DNA of 64,000 nt from Candidatus Omnitrophota bacterium. GTDB taxonomy: Bacteria; Omnitrophota; Gorgyraeia; Gygaellales; JAQTUX01. Location of the stretch: contig JAQTUX010000001.1 in assembly GCA_028707125.1 (NCBI GenBank), positions 775,950 to 839,949 of the forward strand, read 5' to 3'. Below are positions 46,625 through 55,421 of the stretch, piece by piece. The notes under the pieces were generated by a model. The model had not been told where the DNA came from. It did not search any database and was given only the letters and a program-made list of their open reading frames with translations. The translations under genes were made by a program, and so were the position numbers. How positions within the stretch are numbered: the first letter of the stretch is position 1; every line of letters starts with the position of its first letter.

Positions 46625-47891
46625 CAAGACAACGCTGGATAACGGCATAAGAGTTATTACCTATAATATGCCGGAGATGAACTCCGTATCGTTCGGCATA
46701 TGGATAAACGCGGGCTCAAGGAATGAAGAGGCGGGCCAGAAAGGCATTGCCCACCTGCTTGAGCATATGGTTTTCAAGGGCTCGCGTAATTATTCCGGCC
46801 GCCGGATAAAAGAGTCCCTTGAAGGCGCGGGGGGAGCGTTAAACGCCTCCACTTCGGAAGAGCTCACCTGTTATTTTGTGAAGATACCCGCGGAGTTCCA
46901 GCGGCTGGCCGTTCAGATCATATCCGATATGGCGCTTTATCCGCTGATAGAGGAGGCAGAGCTCGCCAAGGAGAAAGGCGTCATAATTGAAGAGATAAAG
47001 ATGTACAGAGACCTGCCGCAGGTCTTTGTATACGACCTGATGGATTCGCTTCTCTGGCCGGAACACCCGTTAGGCATAAATGTCGCGGGGACCGAGGAGA
47101 CGGTCGCCGCCATAAACAGGCAGCAGCTATTTGCCTTCAGGGATCAGTTCTATGATCCGGCCAACATTGTTATTACCGCGGCCGGCAGGGTCAACCACGA
47201 CCCGCTGTTGAAAGAATTGAACGGCATATTTAAGGCCGTTAAGAAGCAAGAGGCGGCCGGGTGCCTGGAGTTCAAGGGCAGGCAGGAAAAGATCCAGGTG
47301 AAGATCATGGATAAGCCCACTGAACAGTCGCACCTCGTGATCGGTTTTCACGGATTAAGCCGCGGCGACCCAAAGAGGTATAAGCTTTCATTGCTCAACA
47401 TAATCTTAGGCGGGAATATGTCCAGCCGCCTCTTCAACGAGGTAAGGGAAGACAGGGGGCTTGCCTATGAGATAGGCAGCGCGGTCAAGAGGTTCAAAGA
47501 CACTGGCGCCTTTCTTGTGCACGCGGGCATAGACAATAAAAAGGTCACTGAGGCGATAGAGGTAATACTGAAGCAGATATACGGCATTAAGAAAGACCTG
47601 GTCAGCGATGATGAATTGAAACGGGCAAAGGATTTTTATATCGGCCAGCTCAAGATGGCTTTAGAAGATACATTGGACCATATGGTATGGTTAGGCGAGC
47701 CGGAAGTCACGATGGGCAGGACATTTACGCCGGAAGAAGTATACGCGGAGATCTCCCGCATCAACGCCGCTGACCTGCGCGGCGTGGCAGGGGATATATT
47801 TGTGAAAGACGGATTGAATATAGCCCTTATCGGGCCGCTGAAGTCCAGGGAGAAAGAGATCAGTGGATGCGCAGAAAGAACAGGTAGTTAA
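46617..47891 (+). CDS. M16-family zinc protease (processing-peptidase-like)
   Basis: 424 residues. Inverted zinc motif HLLEH at about residues 44-48 with the third ligand Glu in EEIKMYRD, and a C-terminal domain carrying the GGNMSSRLFNEVREDRGLAYEIGS signature. Related to mitochondrial processing peptidase and bacterial PqqL/YmxG-type enzymes that degrade peptides in a clamshell dimer. No signal peptide is evident, so it is probably cytosolic. It overlaps trpA at its start and mgtE at its end. Confidence 0.92.
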   Translation: MYNKTTLDNGIRVITYNMPEMNSVSFGIWINAGSRNEEAGQKGIAHLLEHMVFKGSRNYSGRRIKESLEGAGGALNASTSEELTCYFVKIPAEFQRLAVQIISDMALYPLIEEAELAKEKGVIIEEIKMYRDLPQVFVYDLMDSLLWPEHPLGINVAGTEETVAAINRQQLFAFRDQFYDPANIVITAAGRVNHDPLLKELNGIFKAVKKQEAAGCLEFKGRQEKIQVKIMDKPTEQSHLVIGFHGLSRGDPKRYKLSLLNIILGGNMSSRLFNEVREDRGLAYEIGSAVKRFKDTGAFLVHAGIDNKKVTEAIEVILKQIYGIKKDLVSDDELKRAKDFYIGQLKMALEDTLDHMVWLGEPEVTMGRTFTPEEVYAEISRINAADLRGVAGDIFVKDGLNIALIGPLKSREKEISGCAERTGS

Positions 47892-49287
47892 TAAGGGCTC
47901 CAGGAGGTCAACGCCCAGCGTATTCGCCTTATTTCTGCCTGAAATAAGGGAGCTGCTGGCAGTCAAGAACTTTCAGGAGCTGAAGAACCTGATCAGGGGC
48001 GTGCATTCCATGGATATCGCCGAGGGATGGCGCCTGCTCGAGCCAAATGAGAAACTCCTGATCTTTAAGCTGTTGAGCTTCAAACGGGCTGTGGAGTTGT
48101 TTGAAAATCTCAGGTTTGAGGAACAGTCGTTCCTGCTGGATAATCTCGGCAGCGTTGAGATCGCTTCGATCTTGAATGAGATGGCCTCCGATGAAAGGGC
48201 GCACTTATTTAAAGACCTCCCCGAGAAGATAATAAAGAAGCTGTTCTCCTTGATGAAGAAGGAGGAGGTTGACGATGTGCGCACCCTGCTTAAGTTTGAA
48301 GAAAACACGGCAGGCAGCCTGATGACCACCGAGTTTGTTATCCTTAAGAAGGACTTTACCGCGCGCAAGGCAATACTCAGGGTCCAGGAAAGCCATAAGG
48401 CCGGCCAGGCAAAGAATATCTATTCGGTTTACGTGGTTGATGACGAACACCGCCTTATCGGCGGTTTAAGCCTGCAGGACCTTATAACCGCGCCGCCGGA
48501 TATGCTGCTTAAGGACCTGCTTTCGCACGCCGAATTAATAAAGATAAATGTAAACAGCCCGAAGGAGGATGTCGCCATTCAGTTCTCGCGCTATGACCTC
48601 CTTGACGCCCCGGTAGTTAACGACTCAGATCAGCTCGTAGGCATTATTACTATTGACGACGTTGTTGATTTGATACACCGCCAGGCCACCGCCGAGATCT
48701 ACGAAATAGGCAAGATGGGCCCGGCAGGCGGCAAGGAAATACGCTATGAAACGGCAAGCGTAGGGGAGCTGGTTAAAAGGCGCGCCGGATGGCTGATAGC
48801 TCTTTTGATCATAGATTTTATGACCGGGAAAGTTCTTAAGACGTATGAGGGATCGTTGACCGCCGTCGTAGCCCTTACCTTCTTTATTCCGATGCTTCTT
48901 GATACCGGAGGCAACGCGGGAAACCAGGCGGCCATAACCATAATCAGGGGTCTGGCAACAGGCGATGTAAATTTTAAGAACGTATGGAAAGTGGCGCGCC
49001 TGGAAATAATAGCGGCTTTTATTATGGCGTTGATCGTGGCTTCAGTCGCCTTTGTAAGGGCGGTCATGCTCCAGGGAGACATCATGCTTTCCCTGGTAGT
49101 CGGTTCTACCATGGGCCTTATCGTGATACTTGCTATCTTAACCGGGGTCTGTCTCCCTCTGTTCTCAAAGAAAATAGGCCTGGACCCGGCGGTCCTGGCA
49201 GGCCCTATCACAACGAGCGTAGTTGATATCGTGGGATTGATAATATATTTCAAGATCGCCCAATTCCTGATCCCCGCGTTAAACTGA
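47863..49287 (+). CDS. mgtE: Magnesium transporter MgtE
   Basis: 474 residues from GTG 47863. Residues about 25-145 form the cytosolic MgtE N domain, 150-275 a CBS pair (TAGSLMTTEFVILKKDFT, PVVNDSDQLVGIITIDDVVD), and 300-474 five membrane helices with the pore signature DTGGNAGNQAA. Mg2+ binding between N and CBS domains normally closes the channel. No M-box or other riboswitch is visible before it, and it overlaps the protease gene by 29 bp. Confidence 0.95.
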   Translation: MDAQKEQVVNKGSRRSTPSVFALFLPEIRELLAVKNFQELKNLIRGVHSMDIAEGWRLLEPNEKLLIFKLLSFKRAVELFENLRFEEQSFLLDNLGSVEIASILNEMASDERAHLFKDLPEKIIKKLFSLMKKEEVDDVRTLLKFEENTAGSLMTTEFVILKKDFTARKAILRVQESHKAGQAKNIYSVYVVDDEHRLIGGLSLQDLITAPPDMLLKDLLSHAELIKINVNSPKEDVAIQFSRYDLLDAPVVNDSDQLVGIITIDDVVDLIHRQATAEIYEIGKMGPAGGKEIRYETASVGELVKRRAGWLIALLIIDFMTGKVLKTYEGSLTAVVALTFFIPMLLDTGGNAGNQAAITIIRGLATGDVNFKNVWKVARLEIIAAFIMALIVASVAFVRAVMLQGDIMLSLVVGSTMGLIVILAILTGVCLPLFSKKIGLDPAVLAGPITTSVVDIVGLIIYFKIAQFLIPALN

Positions 49288-49304
49288 ATCAGAGGCTGTT
49301 TTCT

Positions 49305-50312
49305 ATGGAGAACTTTTTTACTTTACCGGCAATATTCACCGTCCTCGCCGTTCTTGTCATTCTTTCCGCTTTCTTTTCTTTATCGGAGACCTCCGTTATC
49401 GCCCTGAGCAAGATCAAATTGAGGCATATGGTGGAAAGGGGCGTAAGGCGCGCCAGGAGCGTACAGCGGCTGGTGACGAAATTAGACAGGTTTATCGCGG
49501 CGATCCTCATAAGCAACAATTTTGTGAATATAGCGATCTCCGCGATCGTGACCGCGGTCTTTATCGGCGTCTTCGGGCCGCGCAAAGGCGTTGTCGCCGC
49601 CACGTTTCTCTCCTCGCTGCTCATCCTTGTGTTTTGCGATATGATACCCAAGCTTATCGCCGTAAGGTTTCCCGATAAGATGGCGTTATTGACCTCTTAT
49701 ATTATGGAGGGGCTGATAGTAGTCCTTAATCCGTTGGTAACTTTGTTCACGGGTTTCAGTTCGTTTGTGCTTAAGTGTTTCGGCGTCGAACCGGGAAAAC
49801 GCAAGCCCCTGATCTCGGAAGAGGAATTGCGGGTTATGATCGAGGTGGGCAAGGAAGAAGGGGTGGTAAGCGATGAGGAAAGAAAGATGCTGCACCGCAT
49901 ATTTGAATTCGGAGACACCATGGTAAGCGAGGTGATGGTGCCGAAGGAAAAAATGGCGGCTATGGATATAAGCAAGGGGGCGGAGGGCCTGCTTACCATA
50001 CTTACCGAAGAGGGTTATTCCCGCATTCCGGTTTACAGGGACTCAATAGACAATATACTCGGAGTGATATATGCCAGGGATATCCTGTATATCTATTATA
50101 ACAAAGGGCTGATAGTAGTAGAGGATATTTTGCATCAGCCGTTGTTTGTGCCGCCCGCCAAACGCGTTAATGAACTGTTGAGCGAATTTCAGACCAAAAA
50201 GGTGCAGATCGCCATAATCAAGGATGATAAAGGCATAACGCTGGGGCTGGTTACGCTTGAGGATCTGCTGGAAGAGATAGTAGGCGAGATAGAAGAGGAA
50301 AAACACAGGTGA
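49305..50312 (+). CDS. CNNM/HlyC-family membrane protein lacking the C-terminal CorC domain
   Basis: 335 residues. DUF21 membrane domain (1-155; FFSLSETSVIALSKIKLRHMVE, GVVAATFLSSLLILVFCDMIPKLIA) followed by a CBS pair (EVMVPKEKMAAMDI, EGYSRIPVYRDSIDNILGVIYARDIL, ITLGLVTLEDLLEEIVGEI). Most homologues of about 430 residues continue into a CorC_HlyC domain of about 80 residues, which is absent here. The family is linked to Mg2+/Co2+ export or ion homeostasis. It follows mgtE by 17 bp, fitting a divalent-cation role. Confidence 0.88.
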   Translation: MENFFTLPAIFTVLAVLVILSAFFSLSETSVIALSKIKLRHMVERGVRRARSVQRLVTKLDRFIAAILISNNFVNIAISAIVTAVFIGVFGPRKGVVAATFLSSLLILVFCDMIPKLIAVRFPDKMALLTSYIMEGLIVVLNPLVTLFTGFSSFVLKCFGVEPGKRKPLISEEELRVMIEVGKEEGVVSDEERKMLHRIFEFGDTMVSEVMVPKEKMAAMDISKGAEGLLTILTEEGYSRIPVYRDSIDNILGVIYARDILYIYYNKGLIVVEDILHQPLFVPPAKRVNELLSEFQTKKVQIAIIKDDKGITLGLVTLEDLLEEIVGEIEEEKHR

Positions 50313-50376
50313 AGGCCGTTTCTGTCACGTTGTAATCCGCGTTCATCCGTGTTACAATAAATCCAGGAGGAATACC

Positions 50377-50724
50377 ATAGATTCGCGAAAGAAGGCCCTG
50401 CTGATAGCTCATCTCGCGCTTGATAAAAAGGCGGAGGATCTGCATGTCCTTGATATGAGGGGGGTAGCAAATTTCTGCGACTATTTTGTCCTGGCAAGCG
50501 GCTCATCCACGCGCCAGGTAAAGGCGATCGCGGAAAACATAGGCGAGGGGCTTCAAAACAGCGGCGAAAAGGACTTCTCCATAGAGGGGCTATCGGAGAG
50601 CCTTTGGGTGCTGATTGACTCCAGGGATGTGATCGTCCATATATTCTACGCGCCGCTTCGCGGGTACTACGCCCTTGAAAAGTTATGGGCGGACGCGAAA
50701 AGGGTAAGGGTAAGCAAGAGATGA
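50377..50724 (+). CDS. rsfS: Ribosomal silencing factor RsfS with apparent ATA start
   Basis: 115 residues if initiated at ATA 50377. Reading from there gives DSRKKALLIAHLALDKKAED, the expected RsfS N-terminus, then the family core NFCDYFVLASGSSTRQVKAIAENI and VIVHIFYAPLRGYYALEKLWAD. A perfect AGGAGG (50365-50370) lies 6 bp before ATA. No ATG, GTG or TTG occurs in frame between the previous gene and ATG 50455, and that later start would cut off 26 conserved residues. RsfS binds L14 and blocks subunit joining in starvation. ATA initiation is rare; a base error in the assembly is the alternative. Confidence 0.85.
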   Translation: MDSRKKALLIAHLALDKKAEDLHVLDMRGVANFCDYFVLASGSSTRQVKAIAENIGEGLQNSGEKDFSIEGLSESLWVLIDSRDVIVHIFYAPLRGYYALEKLWADAKRVRVSKR

Positions 50725-51800
50725 GAGACCTTTATGAACTGATACGGCTGGTTAATTCAACCCATGACCTTAACAGGGTATTGAATATAATAACCCGCAA
50801 GGTTTCAAATATGGTGGATGCTAAGGTGTGCAGCCTGCGGCTTCTTGACCGCGACAAAAAAGAATTGATACTGCGCTCTTATCACGGCCCATACAGAAGG
50901 TCGCATCTTTCCAAGGGTAATCTCAAGATGGGTGAGTCCATATCCGGCAGGGCGATCAAGGAAAAGAAGGCGTATATCATAGCCGACCTTTACAAGGATT
51001 CGCTTTATAAGTCCCCGGAGATCGCCAGGCACGAGGGGGTGCGCTCCCTCTTAACGGTCCCCCTTCTTGACAGGGGAAAGGCGCTCGGCGTCTTGAGCGT
51101 ATATTCCGATAAGCCGAACAGGTACCACATGGATGACCTGCACCTGCTTTCAATAGTGGCATCCCAGGTTGCCGTTGCCATATCAAACGCCCGGCTCTTT
51201 CAGGAGATCGAGTCCAACTATATTAATACCGTAAAGGTGCTGGTGAATACGATAGACGCCAAGGATAGCTATATCTACGGCCATTCCGAGAAAGTGGCGA
51301 TACACTCTTTTGCCATAGCCAGAGAGCTGGACCTGAGCCCGGAGGAAAGGCAGGCGGTAAGGACCGCCGGTTTTCTGCATGATATGGGAAAGATCTCCGT
51401 TGACAGCGCCATACTCAGAAAGAAAGGTTTCCTAAATGACGATGAGTGGCACGAGATAGAGAAGCATCCGGAGATAGGCGCGCGCATAATAAGCCAGATC
51501 CCCAACCTTAATCACCTGGCGCCGCTGGTGCTGCATCATCATGCCAGGTTTGGAGGCGGAGGCTACCCGGATAAAAACTTGAAAGGCGCGGATATCCCCA
51601 TAGGCGCGCGCATAATATCTGTAGCAGACGCTTACGAAGCCATGGTTTCCGCCAGGCCATACCGCGGCGCCCTTGAACACAGGATCGTCGTAGAAGAACT
51701 CAGAAGCCGTTCCAACAGCCAGTTTGATCCTCATATCGTCCACACCTTTCTAAAAGTACTTAAGAAAGATCAGGAACCGCAGGAAGTGAGCATTGTATAG
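50721..51800 (+). CDS. GAF and HD-GYP domain protein (cyclic-di-GMP phosphodiesterase-like)
   Basis: 359 residues from ATG 50721, overlapping rsfS by 4 bp; an in-frame ATG at 50685 lies inside rsfS. A GAF sensor domain covers about 15-160 (KVCSLRLLDRDKKELILRS, GESISGRAIKEKKAYII, SLLTVPLLDRGKALGVL). The HD-GYP domain follows with HSEKVA, GFLHDMGKISV, KHPEIGARI, HHARFGGGGYPD and VADAYEAM. The diagnostic HHExxDGxGYP reads HHARFGGGGYP, so Glu and Asp of the motif are replaced while the HD and His metal ligands are kept; activity is likely but altered metal binding is possible. Soluble, signal unknown. Confidence 0.9.
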   Translation: MRDLYELIRLVNSTHDLNRVLNIITRKVSNMVDAKVCSLRLLDRDKKELILRSYHGPYRRSHLSKGNLKMGESISGRAIKEKKAYIIADLYKDSLYKSPEIARHEGVRSLLTVPLLDRGKALGVLSVYSDKPNRYHMDDLHLLSIVASQVAVAISNARLFQEIESNYINTVKVLVNTIDAKDSYIYGHSEKVAIHSFAIARELDLSPEERQAVRTAGFLHDMGKISVDSAILRKKGFLNDDEWHEIEKHPEIGARIISQIPNLNHLAPLVLHHHARFGGGGYPDKNLKGADIPIGARIISVADAYEAMVSARPYRGALEHRIVVEELRSRSNSQFDPHIVHTFLKVLKKDQEPQEVSIV

Positions 51801-51802
51801 GG

Positions 51803-53458
51803 ATGCGTAAGGACATCAAGGCAGTTATAGCCTCGAGCTTGAAGGAATCACTTCGGATCTTTCAAATCCCTCCCGAGAGGATCCGGTCTCTTTCCATACA
51901 GTTAGACATACCGAAGGATGAAAGCTTCGGGGATATTTCGTCTAACCTTGCGATGCAGCTCAGCAAGGACTTGAAACAGCAGGCGCGCTCCATAGCCGAT
52001 TCGCTCGTAGAGCATCTGAAGCGCGATCAGCGCCTTATGCCGCCGAAAGGCCTTGTTAAGGATATAAAGGCGCAAGACCCCGGATTTATCAATTTTTATT
52101 TAAGCGACGAATACTTCTATGGAAGGCTCCGCGACGCGCTCATCCTGTCCGGGCGTTTCGGCTCTTCTAAGTCAGGAAGGGGCAAAAAAGCGCTTATTGA
52201 GTTTGTGAGCGCCAATCCCACAGGGCCTTTGTCTGTGGCCCACGCCCGGCAGGCGGCAGTAGGCGATTCACTTGCCTCCATACTTGAATTTCTGGGTTTC
52301 AGGGTGACCAGGGAGTATTACCTGAACGATAAGGGCAATCAGATCAATATACTGGGAAGGTCGGTAATGCTGCGCGCGCGTGAACTTAAAGGAGAGAGCG
52401 TCGCCTTTCCCGAAGATCATTATCAGGGGGATTACATACGGGATATCGCTAAAGAGGTCATCGGTTTGGGCAGGGAAAATGAAGGCGAGAAGTGGTTTTG
52501 CGATTACGCCGTAGAATATTTGATGGGTATTATAGGGGCTGAGTTGAGGGATTTCGGCACTGGGTTTGACGTATGGTATTCGCAGGCGGCCCTGGAGAGA
52601 TCGGGAAAGATCGAAAAGGCGATAGGGCATCTGAAGAAAAAGGGCTGCGTATATGAAAATGAAGGCGCCGTGTGGTTTCGGTCTACCTCCTTCGGTGACG
52701 ACAAAGACAGGGTGATCATAAAATCCGACGGCTCTTACACCTATATTACCCCCGATATCGCCTATCATGAGGATAAATTCAGGCGCGGCTTTGACTGGCT
52801 TATAAACCTCTGGGGCCCCGACCATCACGGATATATCGGCAGGATCAAGGCGGCGGTCGCCGCCCTGGGTAAGAATAAGGAAGCCCTTTCCCTGATCATC
52901 GTTCAACTTGCCAGCATATTCCGCGACGGCAAGCAGTTATTGATGTCCACGAGAAAGGGCCAGTATATAACGCTGCGGCAGGTCCTTGATGAAGTCGGCA
53001 GGGACGCCTCCAGGTTCTTCTTTCTTATGCGCAGGACATCAAGCCACCTTGATTTTGATATTGACCTTGCCAAAAAACATAGCCAGGAAAACCCGGTTTT
53101 TTATGTGCAGTACGCCCACGCCAGGATAAGCAGTATATTGAAAAACGCGCGGGCGGGTTTTAACCTTAAGCGGGCGGATCTAAAGCTGCTTAAGCAAAAA
53201 GAAGAACTGTTTTTAATGAGGGCCATCAGCCGGTTCCCTTACGTGCTCGAGGTCTGCCTTAGCAGCCTTGACCCGTTTTTTGTGACGGAATATTTGAAGA
53301 GGATGGCGGAGGCATTTCATAAATTCTACGATAACCACCGGGTGCTTGGCGATGATAAGCGGCTGACAGAGGCGCGGCTGGCTCTGATAAAGGCGGCGCA
53401 GATAGTGTTGTCCAACGGGTTCCGGCTTTTAGGCATAAGCGCTCCGGAGAAGATGTAG
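51803..53458 (+). CDS. argS: Arginyl-tRNA synthetase
   Basis: 551 residues. Class I enzyme. An N-terminal tRNA-binding domain (DIPKDESFGDISSNLAMQLSK) precedes the catalytic core with FVSANPTGPLSVAHARQAAVGD, where the HIGH motif is the variant S-V-A-H rather than H-V-G-H. WGPDHHGYIGRIKAAV and LMSTRKGQYITLRQVLDEVG (KMSK-like loop) and a C-terminal DALR anticodon domain (QYAHARISSILKNA) complete it. Begins 2 bp after the HD-GYP gene. Confidence 0.95.
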   Translation: MRKDIKAVIASSLKESLRIFQIPPERIRSLSIQLDIPKDESFGDISSNLAMQLSKDLKQQARSIADSLVEHLKRDQRLMPPKGLVKDIKAQDPGFINFYLSDEYFYGRLRDALILSGRFGSSKSGRGKKALIEFVSANPTGPLSVAHARQAAVGDSLASILEFLGFRVTREYYLNDKGNQINILGRSVMLRARELKGESVAFPEDHYQGDYIRDIAKEVIGLGRENEGEKWFCDYAVEYLMGIIGAELRDFGTGFDVWYSQAALERSGKIEKAIGHLKKKGCVYENEGAVWFRSTSFGDDKDRVIIKSDGSYTYITPDIAYHEDKFRRGFDWLINLWGPDHHGYIGRIKAAVAALGKNKEALSLIIVQLASIFRDGKQLLMSTRKGQYITLRQVLDEVGRDASRFFFLMRRTSSHLDFDIDLAKKHSQENPVFYVQYAHARISSILKNARAGFNLKRADLKLLKQKEELFLMRAISRFPYVLEVCLSSLDPFFVTEYLKRMAEAFHKFYDNHRVLGDDKRLTEARLALIKAAQIVLSNGFRLLGISAPEKM

Positions 53459-53460
53459 TT

Positions 53461-55158
53461 ATGCATAAGAATTGGATCTTTAGAAAAGGCGACAGCCGTA
53501 TTCAGGAACATCTGGTTAAAGAGTTAAAGATATCCGCGCTGCTCGCGCGGTTATTGGTTAACCGCGGCATAAAACAGCCGCGGGACGCGCTTAAGTTCCT
53601 CAAGCCCGGCATCTCGGATCTATTAGACCCTTTGGATCTGCCGGATATGGAGAAGGCGGTAAAGCGCGTAAGAAAAGCGCTGAAAGATAAACAGCCGATC
53701 CTCATCTGCGGGGATTACGATGTTGACGGCATAACCGGCTGCGTGCTGCTTCACAAAGTGCTTGGCCGTATGGGCGGCCTGGCAGATATACATCTGCCCC
53801 ACAGGATCAAGGACGGCTACGGCATAAGCAGGGACGCCGTTAAAATAGCCGTGAAGAAGAAGGCGCTGGCAATAAGCGTTGATTGCGGCATATCTGATTT
53901 TGAGGAAGTGGATGAGTTAAGAAAGAGCGGCATAGATACGATAATAATAGACCATCATACGCCTCATAACGGCAGATTGCCCACGGCCTTTGCCATTATC
54001 AACCCGAAACTGGAAACCTCCTCATACGGGTTTAAGGACCTTGCCGGAGTAGGCGTTGTCTTGAAAGTCGCGCAGGCGCTTACCGCGGATACCCTTGAGG
54101 CGGACCTGGACATAGTGGCCCTGGGAACGGTCGCGGATGTCGTGCCGTTACTTGGCGAAAACAGGATCATAGTGAAAGAGGGCCTGGCCAGATTGAATGC
54201 CACGCGGCATAACGGGCTGAAGGCGCTTATAGATGTTTCAGGCATAAAAGGCAAGGAGATATCGGTCGGCTATATAAGTTACATATTGGGCCCGAGGATA
54301 AACGCGGGCGGCAGGATGGGCGATGCCGGCGCCCCCCTGAAACTCTTGTTGAGCGATGATTATGATGAGGCAAAGTTGTTGGCAAACAGCCTGAATACGC
54401 ATAACAGGAACCGGCAGAATATTGAAGAAAAGATCATGAACGAGGCGGTCTCCCGCATTGAATCAGGCGAGATGGATTTTAAAAATCATTATGTGATCGT
54501 TCTCGGCGGCGATAGTTGGCACAGGGGGGTGCTGGGGATCATCGCTTCCAAGATCGCGGACAGGTATTACAGGCCCGTTATCATAATCTCTTTTGAAGAC
54601 GGCGTGGGAAAGGGCTCCTGCCGTTCCATAAGAAGCTTCCACATACTTGAGGCGCTGAGCCGCTGCCGGAAGCATCTGCAGGATTTCGGCGGGCACAAGT
54701 GCGCCGCGGGTATCACGGTCTTAGAGAGAGATCTGGATAATTTCCGGGAGAGTGTCAATGCCGCTGCCAGGGATATGCTTAAGCCGAGCGACCTTATACC
54801 TTCTATAGAGATCGATGCCGAGGTCAGGCTCGCGGATCTAAACCATGGCCTGCTTGATAGTATAAATGAGCTTTCGCCTTTTGGCTGTGATAACCCTGAG
54901 CCGTTATTTTCAACCCGTAACCTGAGTTTAAAGGGTCTGCCTCAGGTGATGGGCAGGGGTACGCTCAAGATGTGGGTAACCGACGGCAATACAACTTATC
55001 AGGCCGTGGGCTTCGCGATGGCGTCGCTTAAGGATTACATAAGTTCGCTTTCGTCATTTGACGCCGCGTTCAAGGTCTCGGCAGATACCTGGGAAGGGCG
55101 TAACGATTTACAGCTGGAAATAGAGGATATCAGGCCTTCTGAACCTTCTCTGCTTTAA
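53461..55158 (+). CDS. recJ: Single-stranded-DNA-specific exonuclease RecJ
   Basis: 565 residues. 5'-3' ssDNA exonuclease for recombination and mismatch repair. DHH phosphoesterase motifs ICGDYDVDGITG, SVDCGISDFEE, IDHHTP and NPK, then the DHHA1 domain with SWHRGVLGIIASKIADRYYRP and FGGHKCAAGITV, and a C-terminal OB domain. Starts 2 bp after argS. Its last 10 codons overlap the convergent rpmB gene by 29 bp. Confidence 0.95.
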   Translation: MHKNWIFRKGDSRIQEHLVKELKISALLARLLVNRGIKQPRDALKFLKPGISDLLDPLDLPDMEKAVKRVRKALKDKQPILICGDYDVDGITGCVLLHKVLGRMGGLADIHLPHRIKDGYGISRDAVKIAVKKKALAISVDCGISDFEEVDELRKSGIDTIIIDHHTPHNGRLPTAFAIINPKLETSSYGFKDLAGVGVVLKVAQALTADTLEADLDIVALGTVADVVPLLGENRIIVKEGLARLNATRHNGLKALIDVSGIKGKEISVGYISYILGPRINAGGRMGDAGAPLKLLLSDDYDEAKLLANSLNTHNRNRQNIEEKIMNEAVSRIESGEMDFKNHYVIVLGGDSWHRGVLGIIASKIADRYYRPVIIISFEDGVGKGSCRSIRSFHILEALSRCRKHLQDFGGHKCAAGITVLERDLDNFRESVNAAARDMLKPSDLIPSIEIDAEVRLADLNHGLLDSINELSPFGCDNPEPLFSTRNLSLKGLPQVMGRGTLKMWVTDGNTTYQAVGFAMASLKDYISSLSSFDAAFKVSADTWEGRNDLQLEIEDIRPSEPSLL

Positions 55159-55357
55159 GGCATTTTGTGCAGATGTTGATCTTCTGCCTTCTGCCGTTAA
55201 GCAGCACCGTGATCTTCTGGATATTGGGAAGGAATGTCTTTTTATTGACGCGGGTTACCTTGCTTCCGGTACCGCCCTTTGCTTTGACGAGGCCCTTGCG
55301 CGAGAATGTGCGCCCCTTGACCGGGCCTTTATCGCATATGAAACATCTTTTTATCAT
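55130..55357 (-). CDS. rpmB: 50S ribosomal protein L28, zinc-binding form
   Basis: 75 residues on the minus strand, the only clear minus-strand gene here. MIKRCFICDKGPVKG...VSRKG-type N-terminus, KVTRVNKKTFLPNIQKI and the C-terminal ICTKCLKA match L28; Cys5, Cys8, Cys63 and Cys66 form a zinc site. It is convergent with recJ and divergent from cpaF, with its own promoter. The ATG is only 8 bp from the -10 element and has no Shine-Dalgarno, so the message is probably leaderless or nearly so. Confidence 0.93.
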   Translation of the reverse strand: MIKRCFICDKGPVKGRTFSRKGLVKAKGGTGSKVTRVNKKTFLPNIQKITVLLNGRRQKINICTKCLKAEKVQKA

Positions 55358-55365
55358 AATGTGTC

Positions 55366-55393
55366 AGTATACTGTAAAAACCGTTTTTGTCAA
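55366..55393 (-). promoter_or_regulatory. rpmB promoter (near-leaderless)
   Basis: On the minus strand: TTGACA (55393-55388), 16-bp spacer, TATACT (55371-55366). The rpmB start codon begins at 55357, 8 bp beyond the -10. The -10 lies in the palindrome CAGTATACTG, which also places a TATACT on the plus strand facing cpaF, though without a good -35. Confidence 0.8.
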
Positions 55394-55421
55394 CATTTTT
55401 ATCTAAAGAAAGCGAGGAGCC

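Noticed and set aside
50455-50724. rsfS starting at ATG 50455
   Set aside because: It would remove 26 residues that match the conserved family N-terminus and ignore the AGGAGG upstream of ATA 50377.
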